This document shows positions 10,600 to 17,742 of a DNA stretch of 37,013 nucleotides, piece by piece. The position numbers were made by a program, and so were the translations under genes. The stretch comes from Rhabdochlamydiaceae bacterium. Its GTDB lineage: Bacteria > Chlamydiota > Chlamydiia > Chlamydiales > Rhabdochlamydiaceae. Every line of letters starts with the position of its first letter. The first letter of the stretch is position 1. The notes beneath the pieces are model-generated. The model was not told the origin of the DNA. It did not search any database and saw only the letters and a list, made by a program, of their open reading frames with translations. The stretch spans positions 1-37,013 of the forward strand of contig JAIELY010000029.1 of NCBI GenBank assembly GCA_019752555.1. The letters are read 5' to 3'.

Positions 10600-12245
10600 A
10601 GATGTTGCACAGAAAGATGAGACAGCTCTAGAGCTTTTTCAAGATCCCCCATTTTGAGATAAACATGCATTCCTGAGATGAAAAGAGATTGAGGCGGTTT
10701 GATGTTGTGACAACGAAAAGCGAATAATGCTTTTTCTACAAGCCCAATCACGAAGGCGTTAGACCGTCCCACCTTAACTGCCGCTGTAATGGCAGGTTCC
10801 CAATAGTCCAAAGGAATTTTTTTCTTTTGAAACTCATAAGAGCTCTGAGCCCTTGCGCTAAAACCAGAAACCTCGGCAAAACGCCCCATCTCGAGAAACC
10901 GGTGAGCGGCTCTAGCCCAAATCCATCCAGGAACTAAAAGAGCCTGTTTTGCAGCCCTCTCGAAAAAGGGATACGCATTTTCACTTTGCCCAGAGAGAAG
11001 CTGGCATAATCCAGCCATTCCATATACCTTCGGAGAAATAGACACATTTCTTTTTTTATAAGCCGCAAGCGTCTGATCATAGAGGCGGGAAGAGGCTTCA
11101 AATTCATTTAATTTATAGTAGCAAAACCCAGCATCTTTTATCACGTGAGGAGGAACATAATCAGAGAGTGCGTGAGAGGGTGAAAGTGTCCCAGGGATCC
11201 GGCTTTGTGGATCTTTTTCGCTAAAAAAAGCTTGAAACGCTAATTGAAAATCCTCTAACGCGCTATCATATTGCCGATTGAGCATTTTTTTTCTAGCCCC
11301 GCAAGCCAAACGATTTGCATGAGATAAAGGAGTTATTGGCAAAGTATGTGTCTCAAACGTTAACGTGCGCTGTTTTTTCCCAGATGCAATAGAAGAGGAT
11401 GACGAGCTAGAGCTCGATGATTCACTTGAAGAGCTGCTTGCCCTCTCATCACTAAAAGGTGCTATTGGCGCTAAATTTGTCTCAAAGTTTGAGGTGCGCT
11501 GCTTCTTTCCAGATGCAACAGAAGAGGATGACGAGCTAGAGCTCGAAGACTCCACAACAGATGACCCACTTGAAGAGCTGCTTGCCCTCTCATCACTAAA
11601 TGGTGTTATTGGCGCTAAATTTGTTTCAAAGTTTGAGGTGCGCTGCTTCTTTCCAGATGCAATAGAAGAGGATGACGAGCTAGAGCTCGAAGACTCTACT
11701 ACAGATGACCCACTTGAAGAGCTGCTTGCCCTCTCATCACTAAAAGGTGTTATTGGCGCGGTATCTGTCTCAAATCTTGACGTGCGCTGTTTTTTTTCAG
11801 ATGCAATAGAAGAGGATGACGAGCTAGAGCTCGATGACGCACTTGAAGAGCTGCTTGTCGAATGAGAGGAGCTAGTTTTTCTTTCCGTTTTACGCGTCTG
11901 TGTTTTGTTTTCATTAACGTCAGGGCAAGAACCAAAGTAGGGGAGTACCGAGCAAGAAAAATTGTCGTAATTGCTGCTGCTCTTAGGTGTGCGCTGTTTT
12001 TTTCCATGACCGCTTGGAATTTCAAGACGTCCAAAATGCTCAGATAAAGAGTCAACATCCTTGGTAATTGTGGTCCGTTTTGCAAGAGAGCGAGAAGAAG
12101 AGGATTGCCCTGCGTGCAGGTTTTCTTCTAGAGATTGTTTTACCAATTCAGATGAGGAAGAAGAAGTTGCTGTTTGCAGATGCGGACTAGATGTCCCTCT
12201 TGGTTTCAAAGCTTGTGTTTTAGACGAAATAGAGAAAGTAGACAT
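10596..12245 (-). CDS. Ser-rich tandem-repeat protein with C-terminal TPR-like domain, candidate secreted effector
   Basis: 549 residues. Residues 1-130 are low complexity and Ser/Thr/Lys-rich. Residues of about 130-310 hold four copies of a unit built from a poly-Ser run, then ASGKKQRTSNFETNLAPITPFSDERA; the usual period is 48 residues. The polyserine is encoded by mixed Ser codons. From about residue 315 there is a helical domain with TPR-like pairs (ARKKMLNRQYDSALEDFQLAF, GFCYYKLNEFEASSRLYDQTL, AGLCQLLSGQSENAYPFFERA, MGDLEKALELSHLSV). A disordered Ser-rich N-terminus plus a protein-binding domain is typical of chlamydial type III effectors, but secretion is inference. The start ATG follows AAAAGGGGG at 7 bases. 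That Shine-Dalgarno lies in a perfect hairpin. The 3' end overlaps the stop of the giant gene by 4 bases. Confidence 0.8.
   Translation of the reverse strand: MSTFSISSKTQALKPRGTSSPHLQTATSSSSSELVKQSLEENLHAGQSSSSRSLAKRTTITKDVDSLSEHFGRLEIPSGHGKKQRTPKSSSNYDNFSCSVLPYFGSCPDVNENKTQTRKTERKTSSSHSTSSSSSASSSSSSSSSSIASEKKQRTSRFETDTAPITPFSDERASSSSSGSSVVESSSSSSSSSSIASGKKQRTSNFETNLAPITPFSDERASSSSSGSSVVESSSSSSSSSSVASGKKQRTSNFETNLAPIAPFSDERASSSSSESSSSSSSSSSIASGKKQRTLTFETHTLPITPLSHANRLACGARKKMLNRQYDSALEDFQLAFQAFFSEKDPQSRIPGTLSPSHALSDYVPPHVIKDAGFCYYKLNEFEASSRLYDQTLAAYKKRNVSISPKVYGMAGLCQLLSGQSENAYPFFERAAKQALLVPGWIWARAAHRFLEMGRFAEVSGFSARAQSSYEFQKKKIPLDYWEPAITAAVKVGRSNAFVIGLVEKALFAFRCHNIKPPQSLFISGMHVYLKMGDLEKALELSHLSVQHL
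11360..11870 (-). repeat. 144-bp tandem repeats encoding the Ser-rich units
   Basis: The string agaagaggat recurs at 11391, 11520, 11664 and 11808, giving periods of 129, 144 and 144. The short period lacks 15 bases (5 codons). Copies are nearly identical at DNA level, so copy number is likely to vary between strains through slippage or recombination. Confidence 0.9.
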
Positions 12246-12251
12246 TGTTAA

Positions 12252-12273
12252 CCCCCTTTTATTAAAAAGGGGG
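12252..12273 (-). promoter_or_regulatory. Perfect hairpin containing the ribosome-binding site of the Ser-rich/TPR gene
   Basis: A 9-bp perfect stem, CCCCCTTTT (12252-12260) and AAAAGGGGG (12265-12273) on the plus strand with a 4-base loop. In the minus-strand transcript the 3' arm is AAAAGGGGG, the best Shine-Dalgarno of the gene starting at 12245. Folding would hide it. No T-run follows on either strand, which argues against a plain terminator. Confidence 0.5.
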
Positions 12274-12281
12274 CGAGATTA

Positions 12282-12308
12282 CTCTAGACAACAGTTAATT
12301 GTCTAGAG
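12282..12308. repeat. Perfect 10-bp inverted repeat between the MFS and Ser-rich genes
   Basis: CTCTAGACAA (12282-12291) and TTGTCTAGAG (12299-12308) with a 7-base loop. It lies just after the 3' end of the MFS gene and could be its terminator, although no T-run follows. It could also be an operator, since a weak minus-strand promoter-like TAGACA-N18-TAATCT overlaps it. Confidence 0.5.
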
Positions 12309-12326
12309 AAGGAAAAATTTCAGACA

Positions 12327-13637
12327 TTAAGGCAAAGAAGAAGGTGAAGATTGCTTGCAATACGTTTCTTTAATTTTTGCCATTAGTACTAATGAAATAA
12401 TCAAGTAGATTGGAATCGTTAAAAACGCCATTTTGTAGTTTTCTACAGAGAAGATCCGTGCGCCATCCACGAGTTTTCCCGTCCACGTCATATCGAGAAA
12501 TTTTCCAGTCATCGGATCAGAGAATGCCCCGAAAAGCGCATCAAACGCGTTCATAAATCCGATAGCAGTCGCAGAAAGCGCTGCCAAATTGATCTCTCGG
12601 ATCATCGTAAAGCAGAGCAGGAAGCTGCTGATGAAAAACCCGAACAAAAAGAGCGTCGATGTCAGCATTAGTTGCGAAACACCCGGTGCATAAATCACAA
12701 TCGAGATGCAGATTGTTGCGAGCAAAGTGCCCCAAAACATCACCACATTACGTCTGCCGATCCAATCGGAAAACCATCCAAATACGGGAGCTCCTACGGC
12801 AAATCCGATAAAGATCAAGGAAACGGTTTGAGCAGAAAGGCCCGAGCTTAATCCATACCCCTCAGAAATAAACGATACCCCCCAAAGACCGCCAAAGATC
12901 ATGACAGGAGCAAAAGCAAATCCGCTGTAGGCGGCGAGCCACCAGGATTGACGATTTTTAAGAACTTTCATCAGCCCCTCGAGTAGAGGCATTTTTGAAG
13001 AAGAAACCTGTTTTGTTCGTTTGTGATCAGGCGCTTTATCGCGAACGATAAGAGCAAATAAAGCTGCGAGGATAAATCCGGCATAGCTAATGTAGCTCAT
13101 CGCAAGACGCCAGTCGAGCGCGTCGATGAATGCAGAAAGAGGAGCCTGTCCTCCGACGGCGCCGAGCATGCCGACTGTCATCATCAAGCCCGTCATAAAA
13201 GCAAAATGTTTAAACGGAAACCAATTAGCAATCAACTTTAAGCAGTTAACCGCGCCAAAGGCAGCGCCGACACCCGTTAGAAAGCGTCCAATGCCCGCAA
13301 CGAGCAGCGTCTGTGCTTCTGCAAAGATCAAGCCCCCGAGAGCGCAAAGAGCTATTGCGATCGTCGTTACCCTACGCGGGCCGAACTTATCAAGAAGAAG
13401 ACCTGCTGGAATTTGCATAATCAGATAAGCATAGAAATAGGTCGCTGCAAAATTTCCCAGTTGAGCCCCGCTAATCTCGAATGTACTCATCAATGTTTTT
13501 GTCATGACACTTGGAGAGACTTCTAAGGCATATTTGTAGAACATAAAAAAAGCGCTTAAAAACCAGATAATCCAAGCGCGGATCGGATGGGCAAAATGTT
13601 TTGTGTATTCATCAGCAAGATCGGGACGCTTAGGCAT
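12327..13637 (-). CDS. MFS transporter
   Basis: 436 residues from the ATG at 13637, chosen because GAGGAG sits 4-5 bases upstream. A TTG 12 bases further out overlaps that Shine-Dalgarno and is unlikely. The protein has about 12 hydrophobic segments. It carries the MFS loop 2-3 motif GLLLDKFGPRRV, its second-half counterpart GWFSDWIGRRNVV, and the segment GRFLTGVGAAFGAVNCLKLIANWFP. The hydrophilic stretch KAPDHKRTKQVSSSK after segment 6 is the usual central loop. The family imports or exports small solutes by proton-coupled exchange. The substrate cannot be read from sequence; organic anions or phosphorylated metabolites are possible in an intracellular bacterium. It has its own promoter (13671-13699). 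Confidence 0.85.
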   Translation of the reverse strand: MPKRPDLADEYTKHFAHPIRAWIIWFLSAFFMFYKYALEVSPSVMTKTLMSTFEISGAQLGNFAATYFYAYLIMQIPAGLLLDKFGPRRVTTIAIALCALGGLIFAEAQTLLVAGIGRFLTGVGAAFGAVNCLKLIANWFPFKHFAFMTGLMMTVGMLGAVGGQAPLSAFIDALDWRLAMSYISYAGFILAALFALIVRDKAPDHKRTKQVSSSKMPLLEGLMKVLKNRQSWWLAAYSGFAFAPVMIFGGLWGVSFISEGYGLSSGLSAQTVSLIFIGFAVGAPVFGWFSDWIGRRNVVMFWGTLLATICISIVIYAPGVSQLMLTSTLFLFGFFISSFLLCFTMIREINLAALSATAIGFMNAFDALFGAFSDPMTGKFLDMTWTGKLVDGARIFSVENYKMAFLTIPIYLIISLVLMAKIKETYCKQSSPSSLP

Positions 13638-13670
13638 GGGACTCCTCAAAAATTAAAAAACATGGGTTCG

Positions 13671-13699
13671 ATTCTACTTCAAAATAACAATTCATGCAA
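13671..13699 (-). promoter_or_regulatory. Sigma66/70-type promoter of the MFS gene
   Basis: On the minus strand, TTGCAT (13694-13699), a 17-base spacer and TAGAAT (13671-13676). This predicts a transcript start near 13664 and a leader of about 27 bases. Confidence 0.45.
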
Positions 13700-13745
13700 T
13701 TTTAAAAAAGGTTTCAGCCTGCCAAGCCCCCTTTTGAAAACCCGC

Positions 13746-13774
13746 TTGGGGTTAATCTTTAGATTGAGTAATAT
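13746..13774 (+). promoter_or_regulatory. Possible promoter for the exported protein-photolyase operon
   Basis: TTGGGG (13746-13751), 17 bases, TAATAT (13769-13774). The match is weak in the -35 box. An inverted repeat CCAAGC/GCTTGG (13722-13727 and 13744-13749) overlaps the -35 element and could be a binding site. Confidence 0.3.
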
Positions 13775-13805
13775 CTTTTTGATTTACAACTTTTTGGAGA
13801 CCACT

Positions 13806-14141
13806 ATGAAAACAATCCGATTTTTTATCCTCGCTCTCTTTCTTGCGATCACAGCCGCCGCATCAACAAGAGAATTTAACGATTATGATTTCGAACAAGA
13901 AAAAATGTTCTGTACTGAAGATGGGATCTACCTCGTCTCCACGTTTGAAAACCAAGATAAAGTTTCAGCCTACTCCTATTTAGGGCACAAGATGTGGGAA
14001 AAAGCTTTTTTTGCGAAAATTACCTCTTGGCAAATCGTTAACAATTACCTCATAGTGTTTTCAAAAGATAGAAATGGGTATAAAACCTATCTGACCTGCA
14101 TCAATCGATTTAGTGGAGATTTGCTTTGGCAAAGACCATAA
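13806..14141 (+). CDS. Small exported protein with a PQQ/beta-propeller-like segment
   Basis: 111 residues from the ATG at 13806, which has GGAG 6 bases upstream. A longer open frame from 13587 runs through the divergent promoter region and is not a credible start. Residues 1-20 (MKTIRFFILALFLAITAAAS) form a clear signal peptide. The mature part has beta-propeller-blade-like strings (DGIYLVSTFENQDKVSAYSY, LGHKMWEK, TCINRFSGDLLWQRP) resembling one or two PQQ-like blades, too few for a propeller. It could be a remnant of a larger protein or a stand-alone small protein. It overlaps the photolyase start by 16 bases, suggesting coupled translation. Function unknown. Confidence 0.65.
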   Translation: MKTIRFFILALFLAITAAASTREFNDYDFEQEKMFCTEDGIYLVSTFENQDKVSAYSYLGHKMWEKAFFAKITSWQIVNNYLIVFSKDRNGYKTYLTCINRFSGDLLWQRP

Positions 14142-15505
14142 AACGCGCTCTATTTGTTTTTCGAAGAGATTTGAGGTTGCAAGATAACACAGCGCTTGCC
14201 TTTGCATTGAAACATGCGGAGGAAGTTGTTTTAAGTTTTATTTTCACTCCAGAACAAATCGAGCACAACTCTTATCGGAGCGATCATTGCCTCCAGTTCA
14301 TGATCGAATCCTTAACAGATCTTGAACACGAGATTCGAAAAGCAGATGGGCGGCTTTACTTGTTTTATGGAGCCCCCCAAACCATTATCGCGCAATGCAT
14401 CAAGACATTAAAGATCGACGCTGTCATGCTCAATTGCGACTATACCCCCTATAGTCGCAAAAGAGATCAGCTCATAGAACAGACATGTATAAAACATACC
14501 GTTTCCTTCCATACCTTCCACGATCTCTTGCTGCATCCCCCGGAGGACACCTTAAAATTAGACTCAAAGCCGTATACTGTCTTTACACCCTTCTTTCGCA
14601 ACGCCTCGCGCCTCGAGGTCGCAAAACCCCTGCATCTTCCTAAAGGAAAATTCTACGCGCGGCCCATTGATTTTGCAAAAGATTCAACACTTTACACGAA
14701 GATCTTGCCTCACCGTAGCCCCCAGCAAAAAGGGGGAAGAACCGAAGCACTAAAGATTTTAAAATCCCTTGGAAATTATACTGACTATGCCACCTTACGC
14801 GATTTTCCAAGCGTTGAGGCAACAACACACCTTTCACCCCACCTCAAATTCACCACCTGCTCTGCCCGCGAAGTTTACCACGCTTTGGTGAAACATCTAG
14901 GTAGCGACACCCCCCTGATCCGCTCCCTCTATTGGCGCGATTTTTTCACCTCGATCGCATTTTATTTTCCCCATGTCTTTGAAGGGGCTTTCCATAAAAA
15001 GTTTAATCGAATCTCTTGGAGCCGCGATAAAAAGAAATTTCAGCTTTGGTGTGAAGGAAAAACTGGAGTTCCGATCGTCGATGCAGGCATGCGCGAAATG
15101 AAGGAAACCGGCTTTATGCATAACCGCGTCCGCATGATCGCTGGCAGCTTTCTCATCAAAGATTTACATATTGACTGGCGCTTAGGAGAGTCCTACTTTG
15201 CGCAAACACTCATTGATTATGACCCCGCAGTAAATAACGGCAACTGGCAATGGGTCGCAAGCACCGGATGCGACGCGCAGCCCTATTTTCGTATTTTTAA
15301 TCCCTGGACGCAAGGCAAAAAATTCGACCCCGATTGCATTTATATCAAAAAATGGGTGCCCGAATTAAGGTCATTGCCCCCTCAGGCGATCCACGCTTGG
15401 CATCTTGAAAAACACCACTCCTTATGCCCCGATTATCCCAAGCCTCTTGTTTCCCACGAAATAGAATCGAAAAAAGCCCAAGCAATGTATAGAGATAAAT
15501 CCTAG
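14126..15505 (+). CDS. phrB: Class I cyclobutane pyrimidine dimer DNA photolyase
   Basis: 459 residues from a TTG start with GGAG 7 bases upstream; the start lies inside the preceding gene. The enzyme uses light and FADH- to split UV-induced pyrimidine dimers. The N-terminal antenna domain opens with FVFRRDLRLQDNTAL. The C-terminal FAD domain has GKTGVPIVDAGMREMKETGFMHNRVRMI, DWRLGESYF and DYDPAVNNGNWQW followed by STGCDAQPYFRIFNP. The three electron-transfer tryptophans align as W298, W351 and W374, with the same spacing (53 and 23) as W306/W359/W382 of the E. coli enzyme. The flavin-binding Asn is N370. TGF replaces the usual TGW before MHNR. Length is normal and the enzyme looks active. 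A photolyase suggests exposure to light outside the host. Confidence 0.95.
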   Translation: MAKTIKRALFVFRRDLRLQDNTALAFALKHAEEVVLSFIFTPEQIEHNSYRSDHCLQFMIESLTDLEHEIRKADGRLYLFYGAPQTIIAQCIKTLKIDAVMLNCDYTPYSRKRDQLIEQTCIKHTVSFHTFHDLLLHPPEDTLKLDSKPYTVFTPFFRNASRLEVAKPLHLPKGKFYARPIDFAKDSTLYTKILPHRSPQQKGGRTEALKILKSLGNYTDYATLRDFPSVEATTHLSPHLKFTTCSAREVYHALVKHLGSDTPLIRSLYWRDFFTSIAFYFPHVFEGAFHKKFNRISWSRDKKKFQLWCEGKTGVPIVDAGMREMKETGFMHNRVRMIAGSFLIKDLHIDWRLGESYFAQTLIDYDPAVNNGNWQWVASTGCDAQPYFRIFNPWTQGKKFDPDCIYIKKWVPELRSLPPQAIHAWHLEKHHSLCPDYPKPLVSHEIESKKAQAMYRDKS

Positions 15506-15513
15506 GTTCCTTT

Positions 15514-15534
15514 AAAATTGGCCCAATTTTTTTA
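15514..15534 (+). terminator. Possible weak intrinsic terminator after the photolyase gene
   Basis: AAAATTGG (15514-15521) pairs with CCAATTTT (15523-15530) and is followed by TTT. The stem is AT-rich with almost no loop, so its strength is doubtful. Confidence 0.3.
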
Positions 15535-15549
15535 ACCCATATCAAGTTC

Positions 15550-16932
15550 ATGAGCACGCGCAAAATCCCTTTTTACTCTTTAGTTCTTCTTATCGTAGCA
15601 GCAATTGATAGCATTCGCAATTTGCCAGCCTCCGCACTCTTTGGCAGCGCGCTTATTTTCTTTTTTGTTCTGTCTGCAATCATTTTTTTAATTCCCACCT
15701 CTCTTGTGGCAGCAGAGCTCTCCGCCACGTTTCCTGAAAAAGGGGGAGTTTATCATTGGGTTGCGCGTGCATTTGGAGAAAAATGGGCCATGGTCGCCAT
15801 TTGGCTTCAGTGGATCAATACAATGGTCTGGTATCCCACGATCCTATCCTTTATTGCAGGAACTGCCGCCTATCTCATTAATCCCGATCTTGTCCAGAAT
15901 AAGACCTATCTTGTGGCCGTAATCCTCTGCGTGTTTTGGGGGATCACCCTTGTCAACTTAAAAGGGCTCCACGTCTCTGCGCGCGTTAACAACCTCTGCG
16001 CCCTCATAGGCACCATCATCCCCATGATTTTTTTAATTTGCTTAGGGATCATCTGGGCCTTTAGCGGTAAACCTCTGCAAATCACAGTCAATGCCGATAC
16101 CCTTATTCCTACATTGAGCGATACAACCAACTGGATCTCTTTGATTGCGATTATGGCCTCTTTTCTCGGTATTGAACTAGCAGGCGTCCATGTCAATGAC
16201 ATCCGCGATCCGCAGCGCAACTTCCCTAAAGCAATTCTCATCTCCAGCGCCTTTATCCTCTTTACCATGGTCTTTGGATCCCTTGCCATTGCATTTGTTC
16301 TTCCAGAAAAAGACATCAACCTAGTCTCCGGTGTCATGCAGGTCTTTAGTAACTTTTTTGAAGTCTTTGGGATGCGCGCATTAACTCCAGTTCTCACCGT
16401 CATGATTGTCATCGGCTCAGTGGGCGGCATCATCAATTGGCTCATCTCCCCGGCAAAGGGACTCCTGCATGCCGCTGAGTTTGGATTTTTGCCCAAAGTG
16501 TTCATGAAGAAAAACAAGCACGGCGTCGCTGCGAATATCCTGATCGCACAAGCCCTTCTTGTCAGCTTCTTCTGCCTCCTTTTCCTTCTTGTCCCCAGTG
16601 TGAACGCGTTCTATTGGTTCTTGACCGCGCTTAGCACAGAACTCTACATGATCATGTATATTCTCATGTTCTTTTCCGCGCTCCGCCTACATCACCGTTA
16701 TGTCGATAGACCCAAAGCATTTAAAATTCCTTTTAACAACGCCGGGATGTGGACCACCTGCCTCCTTGGCCTTTTTGGGTGCAGCGCCACCATCTTCGTC
16801 AGTTTTCTTCCTCCTGAGCACGTCGCCATCGGCAGCCCAGTGAAGTATGTCCTCATGATCGCAGCCGGAAATCTACTCACCATCGCCCCTGTGCTGCTCT
16901 TCTACCTATATAAACGCCGAAGAACTGCGTAA
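15550..16932 (+). CDS. APC-superfamily amino-acid permease/antiporter
   Basis: 460 residues and about 12 transmembrane segments, with the amino acid-polyamine-organocation fold. The N-terminal segment holds the family region LVAAELSATFPEKGGVYHWV, followed by FGEKWAMVAIWLQWI. Segment 6 has ASFLGIELAGVHVNDIRDPQRNFPKA, the conserved glutamate-containing helix and the DPxRNxPKA loop of glutamate/GABA-antiporter-like members. The C-terminal half has the conserved SPAKGLLHAAEFGFLPKVF. It probably imports or exchanges amino acids at the inner membrane, fitting an intracellular organism that relies on host amino acids; the substrate is not known. The start ATG lies 44 bases after the photolyase stop and has only a weak Shine-Dalgarno. 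Confidence 0.88.
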   Translation: MSTRKIPFYSLVLLIVAAIDSIRNLPASALFGSALIFFFVLSAIIFLIPTSLVAAELSATFPEKGGVYHWVARAFGEKWAMVAIWLQWINTMVWYPTILSFIAGTAAYLINPDLVQNKTYLVAVILCVFWGITLVNLKGLHVSARVNNLCALIGTIIPMIFLICLGIIWAFSGKPLQITVNADTLIPTLSDTTNWISLIAIMASFLGIELAGVHVNDIRDPQRNFPKAILISSAFILFTMVFGSLAIAFVLPEKDINLVSGVMQVFSNFFEVFGMRALTPVLTVMIVIGSVGGIINWLISPAKGLLHAAEFGFLPKVFMKKNKHGVAANILIAQALLVSFFCLLFLLVPSVNAFYWFLTALSTELYMIMYILMFFSALRLHHRYVDRPKAFKIPFNNAGMWTTCLLGLFGCSATIFVSFLPPEHVAIGSPVKYVLMIAAGNLLTIAPVLLFYLYKRRRTA

Positions 16933-16971
16933 AGCATTTATTTTCTTGTCCTTAAAGTCTTTTATGGATAT

Positions 16972-17053
16972 CCAAAATACCCATTACAAATGGGTATTTT
17001 GGTTGGAATTGATCTTTTTTATCCAGAATTCCCATTTTTAATAGGAATTCTGG
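16972..17053. promoter_or_regulatory. Two related palindromes upstream of the AbiE genes, probable operators
   Basis: IR1 is CCAAAATACCCATT (16972-16985) with AATGGGTATTTTGG (16989-17002), a perfect 14-bp palindrome with a 3-base centre. IR2 is CCAGAATTCC (17023-17032) with GGAATTCTGG (17044-17053), 10 bp perfect and extended inside by ATT/AAT. The arms share the pattern CCARAATNCC(C)ATT, so they are two versions of one site. IR2 ends directly at a -10-like TATATT (17054-17059). AbiEi antitoxins are known to repress their own promoters through paired inverted repeats, so this arrangement fits. Confidence 0.6.
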
Positions 17054-17106
17054 TATATTAAAAAAAGTTCAGGCATTTTACGATTAAGAGAATTTTTAGG
17101 GTTATT

Positions 17107-17742
17107 ATGAGAGAAAAATTGAGACAAATTGAAACTCCCTATGTGGATTCCCAGACCCTTTTAAGCCTATTAACTGAATATCGAAAGCCTAGAGAGTGCA
17201 TTGGGAGGATGGTGAAAAATCAAGATCTCATTCGCTTAAAAAATGGGTTTTATTTGATTGCCGATAAGGTCAGGCAAGGTTCAAATCTCATTATTCCCTA
17301 TGAGCAAGTGGCAAACCTTCTTTATGGACCATCTTATGTGAGTCTCGAATGGGCTCTCTCTTTTTATGGAATGATACCGGAAAGGGTTCATACGGTGACA
17401 AGTCTGACCCTTGGCAGAAACAAAGAGTTTCACACTCCAGTAGGGGATTTTGCATACTATAAATTGTCCTCCAAGGGGTATTCGGTTGGAATCACACAAA
17501 AAAAAGCTGCAGATTTTGTTGGAGGATTCTTGATAGCCACACCCGAAAAGGCATTAGCGGATTTAGTGCTCAAAACATGCAAAAACTTAAATGCAAACCA
17601 GTTAAAGCAAGAGTTATTAGAATCTAAACGGATCGATAGGGAACATTTTCATCATCTTGACAAGGCTTTGCTCGAGGAAATTGCAAGATCTTATTGTGCA
17701 AAAAGTGTAAACTGCTTGCTAGATTTAGTAGGGATTTTATGA
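17107..17742 (+). CDS. abiEi: AbiEi-type antitoxin/transcriptional regulator of a type IV toxin-antitoxin system
   Basis: 211 residues; AGGG lies 6 bases before the ATG. Residues 1-60 form a winged helix-turn-helix with the typical end RMVKNQDLIRLKNGFYLIA. The rest is the AbiEi C-terminal domain: YVSLEWALSFYGMIPERVHTVTSLTLGR, DFAYYKLSSKGYSVGI, then GGFLIATPEKALADLVLK, a signature of this family. In known systems the protein represses its own operon and counters the AbiEii nucleotidyltransferase without direct binding. Its stop overlaps the next start (ATGA). Two upstream palindromes are probable operators. The family assignment rests on motif recognition only. Confidence 0.85.
   Translation: MREKLRQIETPYVDSQTLLSLLTEYRKPRECIGRMVKNQDLIRLKNGFYLIADKVRQGSNLIIPYEQVANLLYGPSYVSLEWALSFYGMIPERVHTVTSLTLGRNKEFHTPVGDFAYYKLSSKGYSVGITQKKAADFVGGFLIATPEKALADLVLKTCKNLNANQLKQELLESKRIDREHFHHLDKALLEEIARSYCAKSVNCLLDLVGIL

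Noticed and set aside
11365-11865. Plus-strand acidic open frame of 166 codons opposite the Ser-rich repeats
   Set aside because: Its repeats are the reverse complement of the polyserine units and it has no ribosome site or promoter. The minus-strand gene with its TPR end explains the region.
13660-13680. GGGTTCGATTC-like word resembling a tRNA T-loop
   Set aside because: No acceptor, D or anticodon stems can be folded around it on either strand.
13587-13805. Upstream extension of the small exported protein to 13587
   Set aside because: It would cover the divergent promoter and the MFS gene start and bury the signal peptide. The ATG at 13806 has a ribosome site and a signal peptide directly after it.
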